Below are positions 32,632-41,026 of a stretch of 64,000 nucleotides of DNA, in pieces; position 1 is the stretch's first letter, and each line of letters starts with the position of its first letter. The notes beneath the pieces were generated by a model. It had not been told where the DNA came from, did not search any database, and worked only from the letters and a program-made list of their open reading frames with translations. The DNA lies in the NCBI GenBank assembly GCA_014649355.1, contig BMSW01000010.1, positions 124,001-188,000 of the forward strand, written 5' to 3'. Origin of the DNA: Streptomyces althioticus. GTDB taxonomy: Bacteria; Actinomycetota; Actinomycetes; Streptomycetales; Streptomycetaceae. Position numbers and translations under genes: made by a program.

Positions 32632-34278
32632 TCAGACGCGGGACAGCACCGTGGTGACCGCGTCCCGCAGGGCGCCGGCCGGGTCCGCGGCCCGTCCCTC
32701 GGGGCGCCAGGCGACGAAGCCGTCCGGCCGCACCAGCACCGCGCCGTCCGGCGTGATCCCGTGGGCCTCCGCCCAGTCGGCGCCGGGCTCCGGCACCAGG
32801 TCGGCGCCCTCCCCCACCCCGTACGCGTCCAGCGGCACCGGAAGTGCGGCCGCCGCCTCGGCCGCCGCGGCGAGCCACGGACTGTGCGGGGACGCGAGCA
32901 GGACGAGGGAGCGCTCGTACAGGTCGAGCGTGGAGATGCGGGCGCCGGCCCGGTCCAGCCACAGGTGCGGTGCGCGGCTGCCGGGCTCGCCGGTCAGCGT
33001 GAGGGCGTCCGGCACCACCGGGGCCGCCGGGTCCGCGCCGAGGACCGCGCCGCGCGGGTAGCGGTAGCCGAGGGCCACGTTGAGGATGCCGCGTTTGCGG
33101 CCGACGAGCGCCGCGGCCTCGGCGTCGGGGGTGTAGCCGGGGTGGCTGTGCTCCACCGAGCGGGAGGAGGCGCGGGCGCTGGTGGCCTCGGCGACGGGCC
33201 GGCGCTCGGCGTCGTAACTCCTCAGCAGGCCGGGCCCGGCCCAGCCGCCCAGCACGGCGGCCAGCTTCCAGGCGAGGTTGTGGGCGTCCTGGATGCCGGT
33301 GTTCGAGCCGAACGCACCGGTGGGCGACATCTCGTGCGCGGAGTCGCCGGCCAGGAACACCCGCCCGTCGGCGTACCGCTCGGCGACCCGCTCGGCCGCG
33401 TGCCAGGCGGCCCGGCCGGTGACGGTGACGTCCAGGTCCGGGACGCCCACCGCCCGCCGGATGTGCTCGGTGCACCGCTCGTCGGTGAACTCCTCGAGCG
33501 TCTCGCCGTGTTCGGGGTGCCAGGGGGCGTGGAACACCCAGTGCTCGCGGTTGTCCACCGGCAGCAGCGCCCCGTCGGCCTCGGGGTCGGTGAGGTAGCA
33601 GACGATGAACCGGCGGTCGCCGACCACGCCGGCGAGGCGGCGCGAGGAGAAGGTGACGCTCACGTTGTGGAACAGGTCGCCGGGGCCGTTGTGGCCGATG
33701 CCGAGCCGCTCCCGTACGGGGCTGCGCGGGCCGTCCGCGGCCACCAGGTAGTCCGCCCTGATCGTGGTGTGCTCGCCGGTCTCCCGGCTCTTGACCAGCG
33801 CCGTCACCCCGTCGCCGTCCTGGTCGAACGACATCATCTCGGTGTTGTAGCGCAGGTCGCCGCCCAGCTCGTGGGCGCTGCGCAGCAGCACCGGCTCCAG
33901 GTCGTTCTGGCTGCACAGGCACCAGGCGGCGGGGCTGAAGCGGGCCAGGCCGCCGCCGGGGTCGATCTCCCGGAACAGCCACTCGCCCGCGTCCCCCACC
34001 AGGCTCGGCGTCTGGAGGATGCCGTGGTTGTCCTGGAGGACGGACGCGGCCTCGACGATGCGCTCCTGCACGCCGGCGGTGCGGAACAGCTCCATCGTGC
34101 GCACGTTGTTGCCCCGCCCGCGCGGATGGATCGAGGTGCCCGCGTGACGCTCGACGAGCGTGTGCGGCACACCCAGCCGCCCCAGGAACAGGGACATCGA
34201 CAAGCCCACCAGGGAGCCCCCGACGATGAGGACGGGCGTGCGGTGGACCGCCTCGCCGGTCGTGCCCGATCGGTTCAT
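32632..34278 (-). CDS. FAD-dependent aromatic hydroxylase of the spore-pigment locus (WhiE ORFVIII-like)
   Basis: 548 residues from ATG 34278, with GGAGG 7 bp upstream. PVLIVGGSLVGLSMSLFLGRLGVPHTLVERHAG is the FAD-binding start, YLVAADGPRSPVRERLGI the DG motif, and GRVFLAGDSAHEMSPTGAFGSNTGIQDAHNLAWKLAAVLGG the GD motif with a riboflavin-binding loop. The C-terminal thioredoxin-like domain (about 400-540) is typical of PheA/TetX-type polyketide hydroxylases. It is divergent from the pigment operon, the position of whiE ORFVIII in S. coelicolor, whose product hydroxylates the spore-pigment polyketide and changes its colour. Confidence 0.92.
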   Translation of the reverse strand: MNRSGTTGEAVHRTPVLIVGGSLVGLSMSLFLGRLGVPHTLVERHAGTSIHPRGRGNNVRTMELFRTAGVQERIVEAASVLQDNHGILQTPSLVGDAGEWLFREIDPGGGLARFSPAAWCLCSQNDLEPVLLRSAHELGGDLRYNTEMMSFDQDGDGVTALVKSRETGEHTTIRADYLVAADGPRSPVRERLGIGHNGPGDLFHNVSVTFSSRRLAGVVGDRRFIVCYLTDPEADGALLPVDNREHWVFHAPWHPEHGETLEEFTDERCTEHIRRAVGVPDLDVTVTGRAAWHAAERVAERYADGRVFLAGDSAHEMSPTGAFGSNTGIQDAHNLAWKLAAVLGGWAGPGLLRSYDAERRPVAEATSARASSRSVEHSHPGYTPDAEAAALVGRKRGILNVALGYRYPRGAVLGADPAAPVVPDALTLTGEPGSRAPHLWLDRAGARISTLDLYERSLVLLASPHSPWLAAAAEAAAALPVPLDAYGVGEGADLVPEPGADWAEAHGITPDGAVLVRPDGFVAWRPEGRAADPAGALRDAVTTVLSRV

Positions 34279-34553
34279 TGCAACGCCTCCAGCGTTCGCC
34301 CGGGTCGTGGTTGAGGAACGGGACGCTGATGTCATCCCCGGTACGGGGCCCTTCCCGCCCGTGCGGCACCCGGATGGCGCGCGGTTCACCCGCCTGCGCC
34401 GTGTCGCTCGCGCGCTCCGGAGGCCGACCCGACCATCGACTCATGGCGACCCCCTGCCCATCGGACACGGCGGTCGTTCCTGACCTTCCGTGAAGAGCTT
34501 CCGGAAGAAGCCCCGCCGCAGGGGTTTCCCCAACAAGAGGAGAGGTGCGCCGG

Positions 34554-35678
34554 ATGACCATGTCGGGACGCATATCGCAGTCGGCCTTCGACGGCTCCAG
34601 GCTGCGGGTGATCCTGCTGCTCGACCTGTACGAGGGGGCGCAGGAGCAGTTCCTCGAGGCCTACGAGCACATGCGGAACGCGGTCGCGTCCGTGCCCGGT
34701 CACATCAGCGACCAGCTGTGCCAGTCGATCGAGAACCCCTCGCAGTGGCTGATCACCAGCGAGTGGGAGAGCGCCCCTCCGTTCCTCGCGTGGGTGAACA
34801 GCGAGGAGCACGTGGAGACCGTCCGGCCGATGCACAGCTGCGTGCGGGACACCCGGTCGATGCGCTACAGCGTCGTGCGCGAGACCTTCCCCGAGCAGCC
34901 CCTGACCCCCGGGGCCGCCGCCGCGGGCCTCCAGTCGGAGGTGCGGGTCGGCGACGGCGTGGCGCGCCACGCCCTCACCTTCACCGTCAAGCCGGGCTCC
35001 GAGTCCAAGGTGGCGGAGCTGCTGGCCGGGTACGAGTCGCCCAAGGCCCAGGTCGACGACACCACGCGACTGCGCCGCACCTCGCTGTTCATGCACGGCA
35101 ACCGGGTCGTGCGGGCCGTGGAGGTGGAGGGCGACCTGCTCGCCGCCCTGCGTCACGTGGCGCGCCAGCCGGAGGTGCGGGCGGTCGAGGAGGCCATCAA
35201 CCCCTATCTCGAACAGGACCGGGACCTGACCGACCCCGAGTCCGCGCGGCTGTTCTTCACCCGGGCCGCGCTGCCCGCCGTGCACCATGTGACGGCCGGC
35301 CGGCCGGAGCCCCAGGGGCTGCGGCGGCACGCGCTGTACTACCCCGCCGTGCAGGGCCGCGGCATGGACCTGGCCCGGTTCCTCGCCCACCAGGACGAGG
35401 CCGCGGCGGGCGACCCGGACAGCCCGGTGCACGCGAGCACCGTGTTCCAGCGGGACGACATCGTGGTGCGTCTCGTCGACGTCACCGGCGACCTCGACCT
35501 GGACCCGCTCGCCGCGCTGGGCATCAAGGGCCCGGGCAAGGCGGCGGAGCTCCGGCGGCTCCTGGACGGCGCCGCGATCGGCGTCGAGGGCGACCTGGAC
35601 TCGGAGCGCACCCTCAACCGGCTGCTGTCGCACGCCGACATGCTGCCCGTCACCGACCGCAGCGCGGCGGCTTCCTGA
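34554..35678 (+). CDS. SchA/CurD-like protein of the spore-pigment operon (WhiE ORFI-like)
   Basis: 374 residues from ATG 34554 (AAGAGGAGAGG upstream). The first 100 residues form an antibiotic-biosynthesis-monooxygenase-like ferredoxin fold (LRVILLLDLYEGAQEQFLEAYEHM...QWLITSEWESAPPFLAWVNS). Two SchA/CurD-like repeats follow at about 135-240 (VARHALTFTVKPGSESKVAELLAGY) and 255-350 (RRHALYYPAVQGRGMDLARFLAHQDEAA). Homologues (SchA, CurD, WhiE ORFI) head spore-pigment clusters; their role is thought to be in polyketide processing or in targeting pigment to the spore wall. First gene of the operon. Confidence 0.88.
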   Translation: MTMSGRISQSAFDGSRLRVILLLDLYEGAQEQFLEAYEHMRNAVASVPGHISDQLCQSIENPSQWLITSEWESAPPFLAWVNSEEHVETVRPMHSCVRDTRSMRYSVVRETFPEQPLTPGAAAAGLQSEVRVGDGVARHALTFTVKPGSESKVAELLAGYESPKAQVDDTTRLRRTSLFMHGNRVVRAVEVEGDLLAALRHVARQPEVRAVEEAINPYLEQDRDLTDPESARLFFTRAALPAVHHVTAGRPEPQGLRRHALYYPAVQGRGMDLARFLAHQDEAAAGDPDSPVHASTVFQRDDIVVRLVDVTGDLDLDPLAALGIKGPGKAAELRRLLDGAAIGVEGDLDSERTLNRLLSHADMLPVTDRSAAAS

Positions 35679-35747
35679 CGGTCGACCACGGTGGCGTCCG
35701 CGGCCGTCGCGCCGGGGGCGTCACCGGAACACCCGGAGGTATCAACC

Positions 35748-36215
35748 ATGTCCAAGCAGCATCCACGCATCGTGGACCTGAGCGAGACGGAGCCCAACCG
35801 CCGGCGCGGGGGTGACCTCAGGACCCTGCTCACCCCGGCCACCGTGGGCTCCACGAGCGGTTTCATGGGGCTGGCCGTCATCAAGCCCGGTGAGCGGATC
35901 GCCGAGCACTACCACCCGTACTCCGAGGAGTTCGTGTACGTCGTCGCCGGCGCGCTCGAGGTGGACCTGGACGGCGAGCCGTTCGCGCTCCGCGCCGAGC
36001 AGGGCCTGATGATCCCGATCGACATGCGGCACCGCTTCCGCAACGTCGGTGACGAGGAGGCCCGCATGGTGTTCCACCTGGGTCCCCTCGCGCCCCACCC
36101 GAGCCTCGGGCACGTCGACACGGAGGAGACCGAAAGCGACGTGTCGGGGCCGCAGTTGACGGTGGGCGGGCCGGAGGCGGGCCGTCCGGCCGAGCCGAGC
36201 GAGGCCATAAAATGA
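35748..36215 (+). CDS. Cupin-domain protein of the spore-pigment operon (WhiE ORFII / CurC-like)
   Basis: 155 residues from ATG 35748, with GGAGGT 7 bp before. The cupin barrel spans about residues 35-115: GERIAEHYHPYSEEFVYVVAGALEVDLDGEPFALRAEQGLMIPIDMRHRFRNVGDEEARMVFHLGPLAPHPSLGH. Metal ligands HYHPYSEEF and MRHRF are present. Such cupins occur in aromatic polyketide clusters and may shape or oxidise the chain. Its stop overlaps the KS-alpha start by 4 bp (ATGA). Confidence 0.9.
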   Translation: MSKQHPRIVDLSETEPNRRRGGDLRTLLTPATVGSTSGFMGLAVIKPGERIAEHYHPYSEEFVYVVAGALEVDLDGEPFALRAEQGLMIPIDMRHRFRNVGDEEARMVFHLGPLAPHPSLGHVDTEETESDVSGPQLTVGGPEAGRPAEPSEAIK

Positions 36216-37480
36216 CCCGGCGGGTGGCCGTCACCGGTATAGGTGTGGTCGCTCCCGGCGGCATCGGGGCGACGGCGTTCTGGGACCTGCTGGCGGCAGG
36301 ACGCACCGCGACCCGCGGCATCACGCTGTTCGACCCGGCGGGCCTGCGCTCCCGCATCGCCGCCGAGTGCGACTTCGACCCGTTCGAGCACGGCCTGGAC
36401 GCGGACCTGTGCCAGCACGCCGACCGGTACATCCAGTTCGCCGTGGTGGCGGCCCGGGAGGCGGTCCGGCAGTCCGGGCTCGACACCGGGTCCCTGGACC
36501 CGTGGCGCACCGCGGTGTCGCTGGGCAGCGCGGTCGGCGGGACCACCCGGCTGGAACACGACTACGTGCTGGTCAGCGAGAGCGGCCGGCGCTGGGACGT
36601 GGACCACACCAAGGCGGACCCGAAGCTGCACCTGGCGTTCTCGCCGAGCACCCTCGCCTCCACGGTGGCCGAGCGGTTCGGCGCCCGGGGCCCGGTGCAG
36701 ACGGTGTCCACCGGCTGCACCTCCGGTCTCGACGCGGTCGGCTACGCCTTCCACACCGTCGCCGAGGGCCGGGCGGACGTGTGCATCGCGGGGGCGTCGG
36801 ACTCGCCGATCTCCCCGATCACGATGGCCTGCTTCGACGCCATCAAGGCGACGTCGCCCAACAACGACGACCCCGAGCACGCCTCGCGTCCCTTCGACGC
36901 GCGCCGCGACGGGTTCGTGATGGGCGAGGGCGCCGCGGTGCTGGTGCTGGAGGACTACGAGCACGCGAGGGCGCGGGGCGCTGACATCCTCTGCGAGATC
37001 AGCGGCTACGCCACCTACGGCAACGCCTACCACATGACGGGCCTGACCAGTGAGGGCCTGGAGATGGCCCGCGCCATCGACAGCACCCTCGACCAGGCCC
37101 GGCTCGACCCGAGCCGGATCGACTACGTCAACGCGCACGGTTCCGGCACCCGGCAGAACGACCGGCACGAGACGGCCGCGGTGAAGCGGTCGCTCGGCGC
37201 GCACGCGTACGAGACGCCCATGAGCTCCATCAAGTCGATGGTGGGGCACTCGCTCGGCGCCATCGGCGCGATCGAGGTGGCCGCCTGCGTGCTCGCGCTG
37301 CGCCACCAGGTCGTGCCGCCGACGGCGAACTACGAGACCCCCGACCCGGAGTGCGACCTGGACTACGTGCCGCGCACCGCCCGCCCGCGGAAGCTGGAGC
37401 ACGTGCTCTCCGTCGGCAGCGGGTTCGGCGGTTTCCAGTCCGCGGTGCTGCTGTCCGGTACGGGCGGGAGGACACGATGA
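36212..37480 (+). CDS. Type II PKS ketosynthase alpha (WhiE ORFIII-like)
   Basis: 422 residues. The active-site Cys169 is in TVSTGCTSGLDAVGYAF; His309 (NAHGSGT) and His346 (SMVGHSLGAIGA) complete the Cys-His-His triad. RPFDARRDGFVMGEGAAVLVLED is the conserved KAS block. With KS-beta it extends malonyl units on the ACP; WhiE-type minimal PKSs make a long chain, thought to be 24 carbons. ATGA overlaps link it to the cupin before and to KS-beta after, ensuring equal synthesis of the two subunits. Confidence 0.96.
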   Translation: MTRRVAVTGIGVVAPGGIGATAFWDLLAAGRTATRGITLFDPAGLRSRIAAECDFDPFEHGLDADLCQHADRYIQFAVVAAREAVRQSGLDTGSLDPWRTAVSLGSAVGGTTRLEHDYVLVSESGRRWDVDHTKADPKLHLAFSPSTLASTVAERFGARGPVQTVSTGCTSGLDAVGYAFHTVAEGRADVCIAGASDSPISPITMACFDAIKATSPNNDDPEHASRPFDARRDGFVMGEGAAVLVLEDYEHARARGADILCEISGYATYGNAYHMTGLTSEGLEMARAIDSTLDQARLDPSRIDYVNAHGSGTRQNDRHETAAVKRSLGAHAYETPMSSIKSMVGHSLGAIGAIEVAACVLALRHQVVPPTANYETPDPECDLDYVPRTARPRKLEHVLSVGSGFGGFQSAVLLSGTGGRTR

Positions 37481-38721
37481 GCAAGCGGCGTTCCGGGCGA
37501 GCGGCCGTCACCGGCATCGGTGTGGTCGCGCCCAACGGACTGACCACCGACGCCTACTGGAAGTCGGTCAGCGAGGGTCTCGGCGTACTGGACCTGATCA
37601 CCCGCGAGGGCTGCGACCATCTGCCGCTGCGGGTGGCGGGCGAGGTGCGCTCCTTCGACCCGGCGGCCCTCGTCGAGGACCGCTTCCTGGTGCAGACCGA
37701 CCGGTTCAGCCATTTCGCGATGGCCGCGGCGGCGCTCGCGCTCGACGACGCCGGACTGGGCGGTGAGCCCGCCGACCCCTACTCGGTCGGCGTGGTCACC
37801 GCGGCCGGCTCCGGCGGCGGCGAGTTCGGCCAGCGGGAGCTCCAGAAACTGTGGGGCCAGGGTTCGAAGTTCGTCGGCCCGTACCAGTCGATCGCCTGGT
37901 TCTACGCGGCGAGCACCGGCCAGATCTCCATCCGCGGCGGTCTCAAGGGGCCCTGCGGGGTGGTGGCGAGCGACGAGGCGGGCGGTCTGGACTCCCTCGC
38001 GCACGCGGCCCGCGCGGTGGGGCGCGGTACCGACGTGATGGTGGTGGGGGCGGCGGAGGCGCCGCTGGCCCCGTACTCGATGGTGTGCCAGCTCGGTTAC
38101 CCCGAGCTCAGCACCCTCGACGACCCCGACCGCGCCTACCGTCCCTTCACCGAGAAGGCGTGCGGGTTCGTGCCGGCCGAGGGCGGCGCCCTGCTCGTCG
38201 TCGAGGACGAGGACCGGGCCCGTGAGCGCGGGGTCCCCGTGCGGGGCGTGGTGGCCGGTCACGCGGCGACGTTCACCGGGACGTCCCGCTGGGCGGAGTC
38301 CCGTGAGGGCCTCGCCCACGCGATCACCGGCGCCCTCGACGAGGCGGGCGTCGCACCGGAGGAGATCGACGTCGTGTTCGCCGACGCCCTGGGCGTGCCC
38401 GAGGCGGACCGCGCGGAGGCGCTGGCGATCGCCGACGCCCTCGGCGCGCACGGCAGGCGGGTGCCGGTGACGGCGCCCAAGACCGGCTTCGGCCGGGCGT
38501 ACTGCGGTGCGCCCGTGCTGGACACGGTGGCGGCGCTGCTGGCCATGGAGCACGGCCTGGTGCCGCCCACGCCCAACGTGTTCGACGTCTGCCACGACCT
38601 CGATCTGGTGACCTCGCACGCTCGCCCCGCCGAGCTGCGCACCGCCCTCGTCCTCAGCCGGGGACTGATGGGCTCCAACGCGGCGCTGGTCGTGCGCCGC
38701 GGTGACAATTCCGCCCGGTGA
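37477..38721 (+). CDS. Type II PKS ketosynthase beta / chain-length factor (WhiE ORFIV-like)
   Basis: 414 residues, ATG overlapping the KS-alpha stop. The KAS fold is intact but the nucleophile position reads GVVASDEAGGLDSLAHA: Glu167 where most chain-length factors have Gln (SEQAGGLD). The catalytic His residues are also absent (FADALGVPEAD in place of NAHGTGT, APKTGFGRAYCGA in place of KS-M-GH). It forms the heterodimer that sets polyketide chain length. The Gln-to-Glu change could alter decarboxylative priming. Confidence 0.94.
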   Translation: MSKRRSGRAAVTGIGVVAPNGLTTDAYWKSVSEGLGVLDLITREGCDHLPLRVAGEVRSFDPAALVEDRFLVQTDRFSHFAMAAAALALDDAGLGGEPADPYSVGVVTAAGSGGGEFGQRELQKLWGQGSKFVGPYQSIAWFYAASTGQISIRGGLKGPCGVVASDEAGGLDSLAHAARAVGRGTDVMVVGAAEAPLAPYSMVCQLGYPELSTLDDPDRAYRPFTEKACGFVPAEGGALLVVEDEDRARERGVPVRGVVAGHAATFTGTSRWAESREGLAHAITGALDEAGVAPEEIDVVFADALGVPEADRAEALAIADALGAHGRRVPVTAPKTGFGRAYCGAPVLDTVAALLAMEHGLVPPTPNVFDVCHDLDLVTSHARPAELRTALVLSRGLMGSNAALVVRRGDNSAR

Positions 38722-38747
38722 TCCGGGCGGGGAAGGAGCAGTCACCC

Positions 38748-39008
38748 ATGATCACCACCGAAGTGACCTTCGACGAACTGGCCGCCCTGATGAAGCAGGC
38801 GGCCGGCATCACCGTCGACCCCAAGGAACTCAAGGACGCCGCGGAGTCCCCCTTCGACTCCTTCGGTCTCGACTCGCTCGGCCTGCTCGGCATCGTCGGC
38901 GAACTGGAGAACCGGTACGGCGCGTCCCTGCCGCCCGACTCGGAGCGCTGCAGGACGCCCCGGGAGTTCCTGAACCTCGTCAACAGCACCCTCACGGCTG
39001 GAGCCTGA
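38748..39008 (+). CDS. Acyl carrier protein of the spore-pigment PKS (WhiE ORFV-like)
   Basis: 86 residues from ATG 38748; a GTG at 38718 overlaps KS-beta and is unlikely. FDELAALMKQAAGITVDPKEL is helix I and SPFDSFGLDSLGLLGIVGELENRYG holds Ser43, the phosphopantetheine site, in the DSLG motif. It is 26 bp behind KS-beta and 2 bp before the aromatase GTG. It carries the growing polyketide. A separate holo-ACP synthase is needed and is not in the window. Confidence 0.95.
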   Translation: MITTEVTFDELAALMKQAAGITVDPKELKDAAESPFDSFGLDSLGLLGIVGELENRYGASLPPDSERCRTPREFLNLVNSTLTAGA

Positions 39009-39010
39009 AA

Positions 39011-39493
39011 GTGGCAGGACACACCGAGAACAGCATCACCGTCGACGCTCCCTTCGACCTCGTCTGGGAGATGACGAACGACCTCGAGAACTGGCCGCGG
39101 CTGTTCAGCGAGTACGCGTCGGTGGACATCCTCTCCCGGGAGGGCGACACGACGACGTTCCGGCTGACCATGCACCCGGACGAGAACGGCAAGGTGTGGA
39201 GCTGGGTGTCGGAGCGCACCCCCGACCGCGCGAGTCGGAGCGTGCGCGCCCGTCGCGTGGAGACCGGCCCGTTCGCCCACATGGACATCCTGTGGGAGTA
39301 CGAGGAGGTGCCGGGCGGGATCGAGATGCGCTGGACGCAGGACTTCGCGATGAAGCCCGACGCGCCGGTCGACGACGACTGGATGACGGACAACATCAAC
39401 CGCAACTCCCGCACCCAGATGGCGCTCATCCGGGACAAGATCGAGCAGGCCGCCCGCGAGAACGAGACGGCGTCCGTCGCGTCCTCGCGCTGA
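39011..39493 (+). CDS. Polyketide aromatase/cyclase, START-like (WhiE ORFVI-like)
   Basis: 160 residues from GTG 39011. Polyketide_cyc/SRPBCC fold: ENSITVDAPFDLVWEMTNDLENWPRLFSEYASVDILSREGDTTTFRLTM, then ARRVETGPFAHMDILWEYEEVPGGIEMRWTQDFAMKPDAPVDDDWMTDNINRNSRTQMALIRDKIEQ. Monodomain aromatases such as WhiE-ORFVI and TcmN-ARO close the first ring(s) from C9-C14 without a ketoreductase. No ketoreductase is present here, which fits an unreduced pigment. Confidence 0.93.
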   Translation: MAGHTENSITVDAPFDLVWEMTNDLENWPRLFSEYASVDILSREGDTTTFRLTMHPDENGKVWSWVSERTPDRASRSVRARRVETGPFAHMDILWEYEEVPGGIEMRWTQDFAMKPDAPVDDDWMTDNINRNSRTQMALIRDKIEQAARENETASVASSR

Positions 39494-39527
39494 GCACCGG
39501 TCCCGTCGGGGACCCGGAAGGAGTGCC

Positions 39528-39863
39528 ATGCACCACGCCCTGATCGTCGCCCGGATGAAGCCCGGCTCGGCGCCGGACATCGCCGACGTGTTCGCCGCGT
39601 CGGACCGGGGTGAGCTCCCCCACCTGGTCGGCGTCAGCCGGCGCAGTCTCTTCCAGTTCGGGGACGACGTGTACATGCATCTCATCGAGTCGGAGCAGGA
39701 CCCGGCGCCCGCCATCGCGAAGGTGGCGTCGCACCCGGAGTTCCGCCGCATCAGCCAGGAGCTGGAGGCGTACGTCAGCCCGTACGACCCGGCGACCTGG
39801 CGCGGTCCGAAGGACGCGATGGCGCAGTGCTTCTACCGCTGGGAGCGCGGCGCCGGCTCCTGA
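39528..39863 (+). CDS. TcmI-type polyketide cyclase (WhiE ORFVII-like)
   Basis: 111 residues, with GGAAGGAG before the ATG. MHHALIVARMKPGSAPDIADVFAASDRGELPHLVGVSRRSLFQFGDDVYMHLIESEQDP and the tail VSPYDPATWRGPKDAMAQCFYRWE match the TcmI family, small ferredoxin-like cyclases that close later rings. Last gene of the pigment operon; a strong hairpin begins 18 bp after its stop. Confidence 0.93.
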   Translation: MHHALIVARMKPGSAPDIADVFAASDRGELPHLVGVSRRSLFQFGDDVYMHLIESEQDPAPAIAKVASHPEFRRISQELEAYVSPYDPATWRGPKDAMAQCFYRWERGAGS

Positions 39864-39880
39864 GCGCCGCACACGGCACA

Positions 39881-39931
39881 ACCCCGAGGCCGCCGGTTCC
39901 GCGTCAGTCGCGGAGCCGGCGGCCTCGGGGT
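39881..39931. terminator. Very strong bidirectional terminator after the pigment operon
   Basis: ACCCCGAGGCCGCCGG (39881-39896) pairs with CCGGCGGCCTCGGGGT (39916-39931), and the stem continues inward through 39897-39903/39909-39915 with one G-T pair, giving 23 bp around a 5-nt loop. It separates the cyclase from the convergent methyltransferase (stop at 39941). Confidence 0.92.
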
Positions 39932-39940
39932 GTTCACGGC

Positions 39941-40975
39941 CTACGGAGTGGCGGGGACGGTGCACTCGAAGGCGTGCAGATACGCGTTGACCGGGCGGAT
40001 CTCGCCGATGACGAGGCCCGCGTCGGTGAGCCGGTCCACCATGCTCTGCCGGGTGTGCTTGGCACCCCCGACGTTGAGGAGCAGCAGCAGGTCCATGGCG
40101 GTGGTGAAGCGCATCGACGGGGTGTCGTCGACGAGGTTCTCGATGACCACGACCCGGGCGTCGGGGCGCGCCGAGCGGCGGACGGCGGCGAGCACCCGGC
40201 GGGTGCTGTCGTCGTCCCACTCCAGCACGTTCTTGATGATGTACACGTCGGCCTCGACGGGCACGTCCTCGCGGCAGTCGCCGGCCACGATGCGGGCGCG
40301 GTCCGCGAGCGCGCCGCCGTCGCGCAGCCGGGGGTCGGCGTTCTCGACGACGCCCGGCAGGTCGAGCAGTGTGCCGTGCAGGTGGGGGTGCTTCTCCAGG
40401 AGGCTGGCCAGGACGTGTCCCTGGCCGCCGCCGATGTCCACCACGGAGGCGGCGTCGTCCAGGTCGAGCAGCTTGGCGACGTCCCGGGCGGACTGCTCGC
40501 TGGAGGTGGTCATGGCCCGGTTGAAGACGTGGGCGGACTCGGGCGCCGACTCGTTGAGGTAGGTGAAGAACTCCTCCTCGTACACCTCCTCGAAGACGTT
40601 GCCGCCGGTGCGCACCGCCTCGTCGAGGCGCGGCCAGACGCTCCAGGTCCAGGGCTCGGTGCACCACAGGGCGATGTAGCGCAGGCTGTGCGGGTCGTCC
40701 TCGCGCAGCAGCCGGGACATGTCTGTGTGCTCGAAGGTGCCGTCGGGGTTCTCGGCGAAGACGCCCTGGCACGACAGCGCGCGCAGCAGCCGCCGCAGGG
40801 TGTGCGGCTGGGTCTTCACCGCCGTCGCCAGGTCGTCGACGGTCATGGGGCTGTCGTCCAGCGCGTCGGGCACGCCCAGACGGACGGCGGCGCGTACGGC
40901 GGCCGCGCAGGCCGCTCCGAATACGAGCTCCCTCAGCCGCATGGGCGGCGGGGGAGCCGGATCAACGGTGGTCAT
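39941..40975 (-). CDS. SAM-dependent O-methyltransferase adjacent to the spore-pigment locus
   Basis: 344 residues. The N-terminal dimerisation domain (LRELVFGAACAAAVRAAVRLGVPDALDDSPMTVDDLATAVKTQPHTLRRLLRALSCQGVF) and the SAM domain (ASVVDIGGGQGHVLASLLEKHPHLHGTLLDLPGVVENADPRL...IVAGDCREDVPVEADVYIIKNVLEWDDD) are those of TcmN/DnrK-type polyketide O-methyltransferases (Methyltransf_2). It is convergent with the cyclase. S. coelicolor whiE has no such gene in its core set, so this strain may make a methylated pigment. It may also serve another pathway. Confidence 0.88.
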   Translation of the reverse strand: MTTVDPAPPPPMRLRELVFGAACAAAVRAAVRLGVPDALDDSPMTVDDLATAVKTQPHTLRRLLRALSCQGVFAENPDGTFEHTDMSRLLREDDPHSLRYIALWCTEPWTWSVWPRLDEAVRTGGNVFEEVYEEEFFTYLNESAPESAHVFNRAMTTSSEQSARDVAKLLDLDDAASVVDIGGGQGHVLASLLEKHPHLHGTLLDLPGVVENADPRLRDGGALADRARIVAGDCREDVPVEADVYIIKNVLEWDDDSTRRVLAAVRRSARPDARVVVIENLVDDTPSMRFTTAMDLLLLLNVGGAKHTRQSMVDRLTDAGLVIGEIRPVNAYLHAFECTVPATP

Positions 40976-41026
40976 CCGTTGCCTCGCTTCTGCTGTTGTG
41001 CCGTGGGTGGGGGGTGGTCGGGCGGG

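Noticed and set aside
34279..34553. SigF-type promoters of the pigment locus in the divergent gap
   Set aside because: No convincing GTTT-N15-GGGTA-type match was seen on either strand; the 275-bp gap surely holds promoters but I cannot place them.
31625..34573. Minus-strand open frame of about 980 codons across the TPR-like gene and hydroxylase
   Set aside because: Arg/Pro/Gly-rich shadow of two real genes in other frames; no recognisable fold.
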